A program made the translations under genes and the position numbers. From Hydractinia symbiolongicarpus (Eukaryota; Cnidaria; Hydrozoa; Anthoathecata; Hydractiniidae): a stretch of DNA of 64,000 bases. Below the pieces are notes generated by a model. It saw only the letters and a list, made by a program, of their open reading frames with translations. It ran no database searches and was not told the origin of the DNA. Below, one piece after another: positions 25,436-40,000 of the stretch. How positions within the stretch are numbered: the first letter of the stretch is position 1; every line of letters begins with the position of its first letter. The stretch lies in NCBI RefSeq assembly GCF_029227915.1, contig NC_079885.1, positions 248,001-312,000 of the forward strand, read 5' to 3'.

Positions 25436-28400
25436 GACGCTGAATAAAAGAAGTTTAATCTCCGGCAAACGAAAACCTGCGATTTCCCGTAAATCCTGGA
25501 CTCGGCCCGTATAGTCAAAAGTATACAAAGAAAGTACCCAGGGAGTAAACTCATTTCCCAAACGATTTTTTAATATATTATTTCACCACTAAAACGCATG
25601 AGACTTGTAGTTTTCAAGAATGTTTTCATTTTTGATGAGACGCTGAATAAAAGCAGTTTAATCGCCGGCAAACGAAAACCCGCGATTTCCCGTAAATCCC
25701 GGGCTTGGCACGTATAGTCGAATGTATACAAAGAAAGTACCCTGTGAGTAAACTCATTTCCAGAACGATTTTTTAAATTATTTTTTTACCACTAAAACGC
25801 ATAAGACTTGTAGTTCTTAAAAATGTTTACATTTTTGATGAGACGCTGAATAAAAGTAGTTTAATCGCCGGCAAACGAAAACCCGCGATTTCCCGTAAGT
25901 CCCGGCTTGGTCCGTATAGTCAAAAGTATACAAAGAAAGTACCCAGGAAGTAAACTCATTTCCCGAACGATTTTTTAAATTATTTTTTCACCACTAAAAC
26001 GCATGAGACTTGTAGTTTTTAAAAATGTTTTCATTTTTGAAGAGACGCTGAATAAAAGCAGTTTAATCGCCGGCAAACGAAAACTTGCGATTTCCCTAAA
26101 TCCCGGAATCGGCCCGTATAGTCAAAAGTATACAAAGAAAGTACCCAAGGAGTAAACGCATTTCCAGGACGATTTTTTAAATTATTTTCTCACCAGTAAA
26201 GCCCATGAGACTTGTAGTTTTTAAAAATGTTTTCATTTTTGATGAGACGCTGAATAAAAGAAGTTTAATCGCCGGCAAACGAAAACCCGCGATTTCCCGT
26301 AAATCCCGGGCTTAGCCCGTATAGTCAAAAGTATACAAAGAAAGTACCCAGGGAGTAAACTCATTTCCCGAACGATTTTTTAAATTATTTTTTCACCACT
26401 AAAACGCATGAGACTTGTAGTTTTCAAAAATGTTTTCATTTTTGATGAGACGCTTAATGAAAGAGGTTTAATCTCCGGCAAACGAAATCCCGCGTTTTCC
26501 CGTAAATCCGGTGCTTGACCCGTATAGTCGAATGTATACAAAGAAAGTACCCAGGGAGTAAACTCATTTCCCGAACGATTTTTTAAATTTTTTTTTCACA
26601 AATAAAACGCATAAGACTTGTAGTTTTCAAAAATGTTTTCATTTTTGATGAGACGCTGAATAAAAGCAGTTTAACCGCCGGCAAACGAAAACCTGCGATT
26701 TCCCTGAATCCCGGACTCGGCCCGTATAGTCAAAAGTATACAAAGAAAGTACCCAGGGAGTAAACTCATTTCCAGAACGATTTTTTAAATTATTTTTTCA
26801 CCACTAAAACGCATAAGACTTGTAGTTTTTAAAAATGTTTTCATTTTTGATGAGACGCTGAATAAAAGAAGTTTAATCGCCGGCAAACGAAAACCCGCGA
26901 TTTCCCGTAAATTCCGGGCTTGGCCCGTATAGTCAAAACTATACAAAGAAAGTACCCAGGGAGTAAACTCATTTCCCGAACGATTTTTTATATTATTTTT
27001 TTACCACTAAACGCATGAGACTCGTAGTTTTCAAAAATATTTTCATATTTGATGGGACGCTGAATAAAAGAAGTTTAATCGCCGGCAAACAAAAATCCGC
27101 GATTTCCCGTAAATCCCGGGCTTGGCCCGTATAGTCAAAAGTATACAAAGAAAGTACCCAGTGAGTAAACTCATTTCCCGAACGATTTTTTAAATTACTT
27201 TTTCACCACTAAAACGCATGAGACTTGTAGTTTTTAAAAATGTTTTCATTTTTAAATGAGACGCTGAATAAAAGAAGTTTAATCGCCGGCAAACGAAAAC
27301 CTGCGATTTCCCGTAAATCCTGGACTCGGCCCGTATAGTCAAAAGTATACAAAGAAAGTACCCAGGGAGTAAACTCATTTCCCAAACGATTTTTTAAATC
27401 ATTATTTCACCACTAAAACGCATGAGACTTGTAGTTTTCAAGAATGTTTTCATTTTTGATGAGACGCTGAATAAAAGCAGTTTAATCGCCGGCAAACGAA
27501 AACCCGCGATTTCCCGTAAATCCCGGGCTTGGCACGTATAGTCGAATGTATACAAAGAAAGTACCCTGTGAGTAAACTCATTTCCAGAACGATTTTTTAA
27601 ATTATTTTTTCACCACTAAAACGCATAAGACTTGTAGTTTTTAAAAATGTTTACATTTTTGATGAGACGCTGAATAAAAGTAGTTTAATCGCCGGCAAAC
27701 GAAAACCCGCGATTTCCCGTAAATCCCGGCTTGGTCCGTATAGTCAAAAGTATACAAAGAAAGTACCCAGAGAGTAAACTCATTTCCCGAACGATTTTTT
27801 AAATTATTTTTTCACCACTAAAACGCATGAGACTTGTAGTTTTTAAAAATGTTTTCATTTTTGATGAGACGCTGAATAAAAGCAGTTTAATCGCCGGCAA
27901 ACGAAAATCCGCGATTTCCCGTAAATCCCGGGCTCGGTCCGTATAGTCAAAAGTATACAAAGAAAGTACCCAGGGAGTAAACTCATTTCCCGAACGATTG
28001 TTTAAATTATTTTTTCACCACTAAAACGCATGAGACTTGTAGTTTTCAAAAATGTTTTCATTTTTGATGAGACGCTGAATAAAAGAAGTTTAATCGCCGG
28101 CAAACAAAAATCCGCGATTTCCCGTAAATCCCGGGCTTGGCCCGTAGAGTCAAAAGTATACAAAGAAAGTACCCAGTGAGTAAACTCATTTCCCGAACGA
28201 TTTTTTAAATTACTTTTTCACCACTAAAACACCTGAGACTTGTAGTTTTTAAAAATGTTTTCATTTTTAAATGAGACGCTGAATAAAAGAAGTTTAATCG
28301 CCGGCAAACGAAAACCCCCGATTTCCTGTAAGTCCCGGGCTTGGCCCGTATAGTCAAAAGTATACAAAGAAAGTACCCAGGGAGTAAACTCATTTCCAGA

Positions 28401-28679
28401 ACGATTTTTTAAATTATTTTTTCACCACTAAAACGCATAAGACTTGTAGTTTTTAAAAATGTTTTCATTTTTGATGAGACGCTGAATAAAAGAAGTTTAA
28501 TCGCCGGCAAACGAAAACCCGCGATTTCCCGTAAATCCCGGGCTTGGCCCGTATAGCCAAAAGTATACAAAGAAAGTACCCAGGGAGTAAACTCATTTCC
28601 CGAACGATTTTTTATATTATTTTTTTACCACTAAACGCATGAGACTCGTAGTTTTCAAAAATATTTTCATATTTGATGG
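25436..28679. repeat. 3,244-bp HOR unit, copy 1 (16 monomers)
   Basis: The block repeats immediately downstream with a constant 3,244-bp offset. Shared rare variants include AATCTCCGGC near 25,458/28,702, TTTTTTAATATATTA near 25,565/28,809, TAGTTCTTAAAAATG near 25,811/29,055, CACAAATAAAACGC near 26,597/29,841, AAACTATAC near 26,936/30,180, GTAGAGTC near 28,145/31,389 and TATAGCCAAAAG near 28,554/31,798. It contains an R, two V and several T and standard units. Ends are inferred from where the flanks stop matching (AAATGAGAC against TTTGATGGGAC). Confidence 0.9.
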
Positions 28680-31600
28680 GACGCTGAATAAAAGAAGTTT
28701 AATCTCCGGCAAACGAAAACCTGCGATTTCCCGTAAATCCTGGACTCGGCCCGTATAGTCAAAAGTATACAAAGAAAGTACCCAGGGAGTAAACTCATTT
28801 CCCAAACGATTTTTTAATATATTATTTCACCACTAAAACGCATGAGACTTGTAGTTTTCAAGAATGTTTTCATTTTTGATGAGACGCTGAATAAAAGCAG
28901 TTTAATCGCCGGCAAACGAAAACCCGCGATTTCCCGTAAATCCCGGGCTTGGCACGTATAGTCGAATGTATACAAAGAAAGTACCCTGTGAGTAAACTCA
29001 TTTCCAGAACGATTTTTTAAATTATTTTTTTACCACTAAAACGCATAAGACTTGTAGTTCTTAAAAATGTTTACATTTTTGATGAGACGCTGAATAAAAG
29101 TAGTTTAATCGCCGGCAAACGAAAACCCGCGATTTCCCGTAAGTCCCGGCTTGGTCCGTATAGTCAAAAGTATACAAAGAAAGTACCCAGGAAGTAAACT
29201 CATTTCCCGAACGATTTTTTAAATTATTTTTTCACCACTAAAACGCATGAGACTTGTAGTTTTTAAAAATGTTTTCATTTTTGAAGAGACGCTGAATAAA
29301 AGCAGTTTAATCGCCGGCAAACGAAAACTTGCGATTTCCCTAAATCCCGGAATCGGCCCGTATAGTCAAAAGTATACAAAGAAAGTACCCAAGGAGTAAA
29401 CGCATTTCCAGGACGATTTTTTAAATTATTTTCTCACCAGTAAAGCCCATGAGACTTGTAGTTTTTAAAAATGTTTTCATTTTTGATGAGACGCTGAATA
29501 AAAGAAGTTTAATCGCCGGCAAACGAAAACCCGCGATTTCCCGTAAATCCCGGGCTTAGCCCGTATAGTCAAAAGTATACAAAGAAAGTACCCAGGGAGT
29601 AAACTCATTTCCCGAACGATTTTTTAAATTATTTTTTCACCACTAAAACGCATGAGACTTGTAGTTTTCAAAAATGTTTTCATTTTTGATGAGACGCTTA
29701 ATGAAAGAGGTTTAATCTCCGGCAAACGAAATCCCGCGTTTTCCCGTAAATCCGGTGCTTGACCCGTATAGTCGAATGTATACAAAGAAAGTACCCAGGG
29801 AGTAAACTCATTTCCCGAACGATTTTTTAAATTTTTTTTTCACAAATAAAACGCATAAGACTTGTAGTTTTCAAAAATGTTTTCATTTTTGATGAGACGC
29901 TGAATAAAAGCAGTTTAACCGCCGGCAAACGAAAACCTGCGATTTCCCTGAATCCCGGACTCGGCCCGTATAGTCAAAAGTATACAAAGAAAGTACCCAG
30001 GGAGTAAACTCATTTCCAGAACGATTTTTTAAATTATTTTTTCACCACTAAAACGCATAAGACTTGTAGTTTTTAAAAATGTTTTCATTTTTGATGAGAC
30101 GCTGAATAAAAGAAGTTTAATCGCCGGCAAACGAAAACCCGCGATTTCCCGTAAATTCCGGGCTTGGCCCGTATAGTCAAAACTATACAAAGAAAGTACC
30201 CAGGGAGTAAACTCATTTCCCGAACGATTTTTTATATTATTTTTTTACCACTAAACGCATGAGACTCGTAGTTTTCAAAAATATTTTCATATTTGATGGG
30301 ACGCTGAATAAAAGAAGTTTAATCGCCGGCAAACAAAAATCCGCGATTTCCCGTAAATCCCGGGCTTGGCCCGTATAGTCAAAAGTATACAAAGAAAGTA
30401 CCCAGTGAGTAAACTCATTTCCCGAACGATTTTTTAAATTACTTTTTCACCACTAAAACGCATGAGACTTGTAGTTTTTAAAAATGTTTTCATTTTTAAA
30501 TGAGACGCTGAATAAAAGAAGTTTAATCGCCGGCAAACGAAAACCTGCGATTTCCCGTAAATCCTGGACTCGGCCCGTATAGTCAAAAGTATACAAAGAA
30601 AGTACCCAGGGAGTAAACTCATTTCCCAAACGATTTTTTAAATCATTATTTCACCACTAAAACGCATGAGACTTGTAGTTTTCAAGAATGTTTTCATTTT
30701 TGATGAGACGCTGAATAAAAGCAGTTTAATCGCCGGCAAACGAAAACCCGCGATTTCCCGTAAATCCCGGGCTTGGCACGTATAGTCGAATGTATACAAA
30801 GAAAGTACCCTGTGAGTAAACTCATTTCCAGAACGATTTTTTAAATTATTTTTTCACCACTAAAACGCATAAGACTTGTAGTTTTTAAAAATGTTTACAT
30901 TTTTGATGAGACGCTGAATAAAAGTAGTTTAATCGCCGGCAAACGAAAACCCGCGATTTCCCGTAAATCCCGGCTTGGTCCGTATAGTCAAAAGTATACA
31001 AAGAAAGTACCCAGAGAGTAAACTCATTTCCCGAACGATTTTTTAAATTATTTTTTCACCACTAAAACGCATGAGACTTGTAGTTTTTAAAAATGTTTTC
31101 ATTTTTGATGAGACGCTGAATAAAAGCAGTTTAATCGCCGGCAAACGAAAATCCGCGATTTCCCGTAAATCCCGGGCTCGGTCCGTATAGTCAAAAGTAT
31201 ACAAAGAAAGTACCCAGGGAGTAAACTCATTTCCCGAACGATTGTTTAAATTATTTTTTCACCACTAAAACGCATGAGACTTGTAGTTTTCAAAAATGTT
31301 TTCATTTTTGATGAGACGCTGAATAAAAGAAGTTTAATCGCCGGCAAACAAAAATCCGCGATTTCCCGTAAATCCCGGGCTTGGCCCGTAGAGTCAAAAG
31401 TATACAAAGAAAGTACCCAGTGAGTAAACTCATTTCCCGAACGATTTTTTAAATTACTTTTTCACCACTAAAACACCTGAGACTTGTAGTTTTTAAAAAT
31501 GTTTTCATTTTTAAATGAGACGCTGAATAAAAGAAGTTTAATCGCCGGCAAACGAAAACCCCCGATTTCCTGTAAGTCCCGGGCTTGGCCCGTATAGTCA

Positions 31601-31923
31601 AAAGTATACAAACAAAGTACCCAGGGAGTAAACTCATTTCCAGAACGATTTTTTAAATTATTTTTTCACCACTAAAACGCATAAGACTTGTAGTTTTTAA
31701 AAATGTTTTCATTTTTGATGAGACGCTGAATAAAAGAAGTTTAATCGCCGGCAAACGAAAACCCGCGATTTCCCGTAAATCCCGGGCTTGGCCCGTATAG
31801 CCAAAAGTATACAAAGAAAGTACCCAGGGAGTAAACTCATTTCCCGAACGATTTTTTATATTATTTTTTTACCACTAAACGCATGAGACTCGTAGTTTTC
31901 AAAAATATTTTCATATTTGATGG
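28680..31923. repeat. 3,244-bp HOR unit, copy 2 (16 monomers)
   Basis: This tandem partner of the preceding block looks nearly identical by eye. A clear single-base difference is AAACAAAGTACCC near 31,613, where copy 1 reads AAAGAAAGTACCC. So little divergence over more than 3 kb means a very recent duplication or ongoing homogenisation. A duplication introduced during assembly is the alternative. Confidence 0.9.
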
Positions 31924-34900
31924 GACGCTGAATAAAAGAAGTTTAATCGCCGGCAAACGAAAACCTGCAATTTCCCGTAAATCCTGGACTCGGCCCGTAT
32001 AGTCAAAAGTATGCAAAGAAAGTACCCAGGGAGTAAACTCATTTCCCGAACGATTGTTTAAATTATTTTTTCACCACTAAAACGCATGAGACTTGTAGTT
32101 TTCAAAAATGTTTTCATTTTTGATGAGACGCTGAATAAAAGAAGTTTAATCGCCGGCAAACAAAAATCCGCGATTTCCCGTAAACCCCGGGCTTGGCCCG
32201 TATAGTCAAAAGTATACAAAGAAAGTACCCAGTGAGTAAACTCATTTCCCGAACGATTTTTTAAATTACTTTTTCACCACTAAAACGCATGAGACTTGTA
32301 GTTTTTAAAAATGTTTTCATTTTTAAATGAGACGCTGAATAAAAGAAGTTTAATCGCCGGCAAACGAAAACCTGCGATTTCCTGTAAATCCTGGACTCGG
32401 CCCGTATAGTCAAAAGTATACAAAGAAAGTACCCAGGGAGTAAACTCATTTCCCAAACGATTTTTTAAATTATTATTTCACCACTAAAACGCATGAGACT
32501 TGTAGTTTTCAAGAATGTTCTCATTTTGGATGAGACGCTGAATAAAAGCAGTTTAATCGCCGGCAAACGAAAACCCGCGATTTCCCGTAAATCCCGGGCT
32601 TGGCACGTATAGTCGAATGTATACAAAGAAAGTACCCTGTGAGTAAACTCATTTCCAGAACGATTTTTTAAATTATTTTTTCACCACTAAAACGCATAAG
32701 ACTTGTAGTTTTTAAAAATGTTTTCATTTTTGATGAGACGCTGAATAAAAGTAGTTTAATCGCCGGCAAACGAAAACCCGCGATTTCCCGTAAATCCCGG
32801 CTTGGTCCGTATAGTCAAAAGTATACAAAGAAAGTACCCAGAGAGTAAACTCATTTCCCGAACGATTTTTTAAATTATTTTTTCACCACTAAAACGCATG
32901 AGACTTGTAGTTTTCAAAAATGTTTTCATTTTTGATGAGACGCTGAATAAAAGCAGTTTAATCGCCGGCAAACGAAAATCCGCGATTTCCCGTAAATCCC
33001 GGACTCGGCCCGTATAGTCAAAAGTATACAAAGAAAGTACCCAGAGAGTAAACTCATTTCCCGAACGATTTTTTAAATTATTTTTTCACCACTAAAACGC
33101 ATGAGACTTGTAGTTTTCAAAAATGTTTTCATTTTTGATGAGACGCTGAATAAAAGCAGTTTAATCGCCGGCAAACGAAAATCCGCGATTTCCCGTAAAT
33201 CCCGGACTCGGCCCGTATAGTCAAAAGTATACAAAGAAAGTACCCAGGGAGTAAACTCATTTCCCGAACGATTGTTTAAATTATTTTTTCACCACTAAAA
33301 CGCATGAGACTTGTAGTTTTCAAAAATGTTTTCATTTTTGATGAGACGCTGAATAAAAGAAGTTTAATCGCCGGCAAACGAAAACCCGCGATTTCCCGTA
33401 AATCCCGGGCTTGGCACGTATAGTCGAATGTATACAAAGAAAATACCCTGTGAGTAAACTCATTTCCAGAACGATTTTTTAAATTATTTTTTCACCACTA
33501 AAGCCCATGAGACTTGTAGTTTTTAAAAATGTTTTCATTTTTGATGAGGCGCTGAATAAAAGAAGTTTAATCGCCGGCAAACGAAAACCCGCGATTTCCC
33601 GTAAATCCCGGCTTGGTCCGTATAGTCAAAAGTATACAAAGAAAGTACCCAGAGAGTAAACTCATTTCCCGAACGATTTTTTAAATTATTTTTTCACCAC
33701 TAAAACGCATGAGACTTGTAGTTTTCAAAAATGTTTTCATTTTTGATGAGACGCTGAATAAAAGCAGTTTAATCGCCGGCAAACGAAAATCCGCGATTTC
33801 CCGTAAATCCCGGACTCGGCCCGTATAGTCAAAAGTATACAAAGAAAGTACCCAGAGAGTAAACTCATTTCCCGAACGATTTTTTAAATTATTTTTTCAC
33901 CACTAAAACGCATGAGACTTGTAGTTTTCAAAAATGTTTTCATTTTTGATGAGACGCTGAATAAAAGCAGTTTAATCGCCGGCAAACGAAAATCCGCGAT
34001 TTCCCGTAAATCCCGGACTCGGCCCGTATAGTCAAAAGTATACAAAGAAAGTACCCAGGGAGTAAACTCATTTCCCGAACGATTGTTTAAATTATTTTTT
34101 CACCACTAAAACGCATGAGACTTGTAGTTTTCAAAAATGTTTTCATTTTTGATGAGACGCTGAATAAAAGAAGTTTAATCGCCGGCAAACGAAAACCCGC
34201 CATTTCCCGTAAATCCCGGGCTTGGCACGTATAGTCGAATGTATACAAAGAAAGTACCCTGTGAGTAAACTCATTTCCAGAACGATTTTTTAAATTATTT
34301 TTTCACCACTAAAGCCCATGAGACTTGTAGTTTTTAAAAATGTTTTCATTTTTGATGAGGCGCTGAATAAAAGAAGTTTAATCGCCGGCAAACGAAAACC
34401 CGCGATTTCCCGTAAATCCCGGCTGGCCCCGTATAGTCAAAAGTATACAAAGAAAGTACCCAGGGAGTAAACTCATTCCCCGAACGATTTTTTAAATTAT
34501 TTTTTCACCACTAAAACGCATGAGACTTGTAGTTTTCAAAAATGTTTTCATTTTTGATGAGACGCTGAATAAAAGCAGTTTAATCGCCGGCAAACAAAAA
34601 CCCGCGATTTCCCGTAAATCCCGGGCTTGGCACGTATAGTCGAATGTATACAAAGAAAGTACCCTGTGAGTAAACTCATTTCCAGAACGATTTTTTAAAT
34701 TATTTTTTCACCACTAAAGCCCATGAGACTTGTATTTTTTAAAAATGTTTTCATTTTTGATGAGACGCTGAATAAAAGAAGTTTAATCGCCGGCAAACGA
34801 AAACCCGCGATTTCCCGTAAATCCCGGCTTGGTCCGTATAGTCAAAAGTATACAAAGAAAGTACCCAGAGATTAAACTCATTTCCCGAACGATTTTTTAA

Positions 34901-37089
34901 ATTATTTTTTCACCACTAAAACGCATGAGACTTGTAGTTTTCAAAAATGTTTTCATTTTTGATGAGACGCTGAATAAAAGCAGTTTAATCGCCGGCAAAC
35001 GAAAATCCGCGATTTCCCGTAAATCCCGGACTCGGCCCGTATAGTCAAAAGTATACAAAGAAAGTACCCAGAGAGTAAACTCATTTCCCGAACGATTTTT
35101 TAAATTATTTTTTCACCACTAAAACGCATGAGACTTGTAGTTTTCAAGAATGTTCTCATTTTGGATGAGACGCTGAATAAAAGCAGTTTAATCGCCGGCA
35201 AACGAAAACCCGCGATTTCCCGTAAATCCCGGGCTTGGCACGTATAGTCGAATGTATACAAAGAAAGTACCCTGTGAGTAAACTCATTTCCAGAACGATT
35301 TTTTAAATTATTTTTTCACCACTAAAACGCATAAGACTTGTAGTTTTTAAAAATGTTTTCATTTTTGATGAGACGCTGAATAAAAGTAGTTTAATCGCCG
35401 GCAAACGAAAACCCGCGATTTCCCGTAAATCCCGGCTTGGTCCGTATAGTCAAAAGTATACAAAGAAAGTACCCAGAGAGTAAACTCATTTCCCGAACGA
35501 TTTTTTAAATTATTTTTTCACCACTAAAACGCATGAGACTTGTAGTTTTCAAAAATGTTTTCATTTTTGATGAGACGCTGAATAAAAGCAGTTTAATCGC
35601 CGGCAAACGAAAATCCGCGATTTCCCGTAAATCCCGGACTCGGCTCGTATAGTCAAAAGTATACAAAGAAAGTACCCAGAGAGTAAACTCATTTCCCGAA
35701 CGATTTTTTAAATTATTTTTTCACCACTAAAACGCATGAGACTTGTAGTTTTCAAAAATGTTTTCATTTTTGATGAGACGCTGAATAAAAGCAGTTTAAT
35801 CGCCGGCAAACGAAAATCCGCGATTTCCCGTAAATCCCGGACTCGGCCCGTATAGTCAAAAGTATACAAAGAAAGTACCCAGGGAGTAAACTCATTTCCC
35901 GAACGATTGTTTAAATTATTTTTTCACCACTAAAACGCATGAGAGTTGTAGTTTTCAAAAATGTTTTCATTTTTGATGAGACGCTGAATAAAAGAAGTTT
36001 AATCGCCGGCAAACAAAAACCCGCGATTTCCCGTAAATCCCGGGCTTGGCACGTATAGTCGAATGTATACAAAGAAAGTACCCTGTGAGTAAACTCATTT
36101 CCAGAACGATTTTTTAAATTATTTTTTCACCACTAAAGCCCATGAGACTTGTATTTTTTAAAAATGTTTTCATTTTTGATGAGACGCTGAATAAAAGAAG
36201 TTTAATCGCCGGCAAACGAAAACCCGCGATTTCCCGTAAATCCCGGCTTGGTCCGTATAGTCAAAAGTATACAAAGAAAGTACCCAGAGATTAAACTCAT
36301 TTCCCGAACGATTTTTTAAATTATTTTTTCACCACTAAAACGCATGAGACTTGTAGTTTTCAAAAATGTTTTCATTTTTGATGAGACGCTGAATAAAAGC
36401 AGTTTAATCGCCGGCAAACGAAAATCCGCGATTTCCCGTAAATCCCGGACTCGGCCCGTATAGTCAAAAGTATACAAAGAAAGTACCCAGAGAGTAAACT
36501 CATTTCCCGAACGATTTTTTAAATTATTTTTTCACCACTAAAACGCATGAGACTTGTAGTTTTCAAAAATGTTTTCATTTTTGATGAGACGCTGAATAAA
36601 AGCAGTTTAATCGCCGGCAAACGAAAATCCGCGATTTCCCGTAAATCCCGGACTCGGCCCGTATAGTCAAAAGTATACAAAGAAAGTACCCAGGGAGTAA
36701 ACTCATTTCCCGAACGATTGTTTAAATTATTTTTTCACCACTAAAACGCATGAGACTTGTAGTTTTCAAAAATGTTTTCATTTTTGATGAGACGCTGAAT
36801 AAAACAAGTTTAATCGCCGGCAAACGAAAACCCGCGATTTCCCGTAAATCCCGGGCTTGGCACGTATAGTCGAATGTATACAAAGAAAGTACCCTGTGAG
36901 TAAACTCATTTCCAGAACGATTTTTTAAATTATTTTTTCACCACTAAAGCCCATGAGACTTGTAGTTTTTAAAAATGTTTTCATTTTTGATGAGGCGCTG
37001 AATAAAAGAAGTTTAATCGCCGGCAAACGAAAACCCGCGATTTCCCGTAAATCCCGGCTGGCCCCGTATAGTCAAAAGTATACAAAGAA
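31924..37089. repeat. HOR domain VI: nested 811/1,419/2,635-bp repeats
   Basis: V monomers are absent from 31.9 to 38.0 kb. An 811-bp unit is tandemly duplicated (about 32,755-33,565 and 33,566-34,376). The segment 32,478-33,508 recurs at 35,113-36,143 (offset 2,635 bp; shared TGTTCTCATTTTGGA). The segment 34,575-35,140 recurs at 35,994-36,559 (offset 1,419 bp; shared GTACCCAGAGATTAAAC). The GATGAGGCGCTG (G) monomer appears here for the first time, near 33,541, and continues to the right edge. No gene is present. Confidence 0.8.
32755..34376. repeat. Tandem pair of 811-bp HOR units
   Basis: CTTGGTCCG at 32,801 and 33,612, and TTGATGAGGCGC at 33,541 and 34,352, both give an 811-bp offset (4 monomers). 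The two copies differ at only a few bases, for example AAAATACCC near 33,441 against AAAGTACCC near 34,252, and CGCCATTTCC near 34,199 against CGCGATTTCC. The copy after this pair switches to CGGCTGGCCCCG. Confidence 0.82.
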
Positions 37090-40000
37090 AGTACCCAGGG
37101 AGTAAACTCATTTCCCGAACGATTTTTTAAATTATTTTTTCACCACTAAAACGCATGAGACTTGTAGTTTTCAAAAATGTTTTCATTTTTGATGAGATGC
37201 TGAATAAAAGAAGTTTAATCGCCGGCAAACGAAAACTCGCGATTTCCCGTAAATCCCGGGCTTGGCACGTATAGTCGAATGTATACAAAGAAAGTACCCT
37301 GTGAGTAAACTCATTTCCAGAACGATTTTTTAAATTATTTTTTTACCACTAAAGCCCATGAGACTTGTAGTTTTTAAAAATGTTTTCATTTTTGATGAGA
37401 CGCTGAATAAAAGAAGTTTAATCTCCGGCAAACGAAAACCCGCGATTTCCCGTAAATCCCGGCTTGGCCCGTATAGTCAAAAGTATACAAAGAAAGTACC
37501 CAGGGAGTAAACTCATTTCCCGAACGATTTTTTAAATTATTTTTTCAGCACTAAAACGCATGAGACTTGTAGTTTTTAAAAATGTTTTCATTTTTGATGA
37601 GACGGTGAATAAAAGAAGTTTAATCGCCGGCAAACGAAAACCCGCGATTTCCCGTAAATCCCGGGCTTGGCCCGTATAGTCAAAAGTATACAAAGAAAGT
37701 ACCCAGGGAGTAAACTCATTTCCCGAACGATTTTTTAAATTATTTTTTCACCACTAAAACGCATAAGACTTGTAGTTTTTAAAAATGTTATCATTTTTGA
37801 TGAGACGCTGAATAAAAGAAGTTTAATCGCCGGCAAACGAAAACCCGCGATTTTCCGTAAATCCCGGGCTTGGCCCGTATAGTCAAAAGTTTACAAAGAA
37901 AGTACCCAGGGATTAAACTCATTTCCCGAACGATTTTTTATATTAATTTTTTACCACTAAACGCATGAGACTCGTAGTTTTCAAAAATATTTTCATATTT
38001 GATGGGACCCTGAATAAAAGCAGTTTAATCGCCGGCAAACGAAAACCTGCGATTTCCCTAAATCCCGGACTCGGCCCGTATAGTCCAAAGTATACAAAGA
38101 AAGTACCCAGGGATTAAACTCATTTCCCGAACGATTTTTTAAATTATTTTTTCACCACTAAAACGCATGAGACTTGTAGTTTTCAAAAATGTTTTCATTT
38201 TTGATGAGATGCTGAATAAAAGAAGTTTAATCGCCGGCAAACGAAAACCCGCGATTTCCCGTAAATCCCGGGCTTGGCACGTATAGTCGAATGTATACAA
38301 AGAAAGTACCCAGGGAGTAAACTCATTTCCCGAACGATTTTTTAAATTATTTTTTCACCACTAAAACGCATGAGACTTGTAGTTTTCAAAAATGTTTTCA
38401 TTTTTGATGAGATGCTGAATAAAAGAAGTTTAATCGCCGGCAAACGAAAACTCGCGATTTCCCGTAAATCCCGGGCTTGGCACGTATAGTCGAATGTATA
38501 CAAAGAAAGTACCCTGTGAGTAAACTCATTTCCAGAACGATTTTTTAAATTATTTTTTTACCACTAAAGCCCATGAGACTTGTAGTTTTTAAAAATGTTT
38601 TCATTTTTGATGAGACGCTGAATAAAAGAAGTTTAATCGCCGGCAAACGAAAACCCGCGATTTCCCGTAAATCCCGGCTTGGCCCGTATAGTCAAAAGTA
38701 TACAAAGAAAGTACCCAGGGAGTAAACTCATTTCCCGAACGATTTTTTAAATTATTTTTTCAGCACTAAAACGCATGAGACTTGTAGTTTTTAAAAATGT
38801 TTTCATTTTTGATGAGACGGTGAATAAAAGAAGTTTAATCGCCGGCAAACGAAAACCCGCGATTTCCCGTAAATCCCGGGCTTGGCCCGTATAGTCAAAA
38901 GTATACAAAGAAAGTACCCAGGGAGTAAACTCATTTCCCGAACGATTTTTTAAATTATTTTTTCACCACTAAAACGCATAAGACTTGTAGTTTTTAAAAA
39001 TGTTATCATTTTTGATGAGACGCTGAATAAAAGAAGTTTAATCGCCGGCAAACGAAAACCCGCGATTTTCCGTAAATCCCGGGCTTGGCCCGTATAGTCA
39101 AAAGTTTACAAAGAAAGTACCCAGGGATTAAACTCATTTCCCGAACGATTTTTTATATTAATTTTTTACCACTAAACGCATGAGACTCGTAGTTTTCAAA
39201 AATATTTTCATATTTGATGGGACCCTGAATAAAAGCAGTTTAATCGCCGGCAAACGAAAACCTGCGATTTCCCTAAATCCCGGACTCGGCCCGTATAGTC
39301 CAAAGTATACAAAGAAAGTACCCAGGGATTAAACTCATTTCCCGAACGATTTTTTAAATTATTTTTTCACCACTAAAACGCATGAGACTTGTAGTTTTCA
39401 AAAATGTTTTCATTTTTGATGAGATGCTGAATAAAAGAAGTTTAATCGCCGGCAAACGAAAACCCGCGATTTCCCGTAAATCCCGGGCTTGGCACGTATA
39501 GTCGAATGTATACAAAGAAAGTACCCTGTGAGTAAACTCATTTCCAGAACGATTTTTTAAATTATTTTTTCACCACTAAAGCCCATGAGACTTGTAGTTT
39601 TTAAAAATGTTTTCATTTTTGATGAGACGCTGAATAAAAGAAGTTTAATCGCCGGCAAACGAAAACCCGCGATTTCCCGTAAATCCCGGCTTGGCCCGTA
39701 TAGTCAAAAGTATACAAAGAAAGTACCCAGGGAGTAAACTCATTTCCCGAACGATTTTTTAAATTATTTTTTCAGCACTAAAACGCATGAGACTTGTAGT
39801 TTTTAAAAATGTTTTCATTTTTGATGAGACGGTGAATAAAAGAAGTTTAATCGCCGGCAAACGAAAACCCGCGATTTCCCGTAAATCCCGGGCTTGGCCC
39901 GTATAGTCAAAAGTATACAAAGAAAGTACCCAGGGAGTAAACTCATTTCCCGAACGATTTTTTAAATTATTTTTTCACCACTAAAACGCATAAGACTTGT

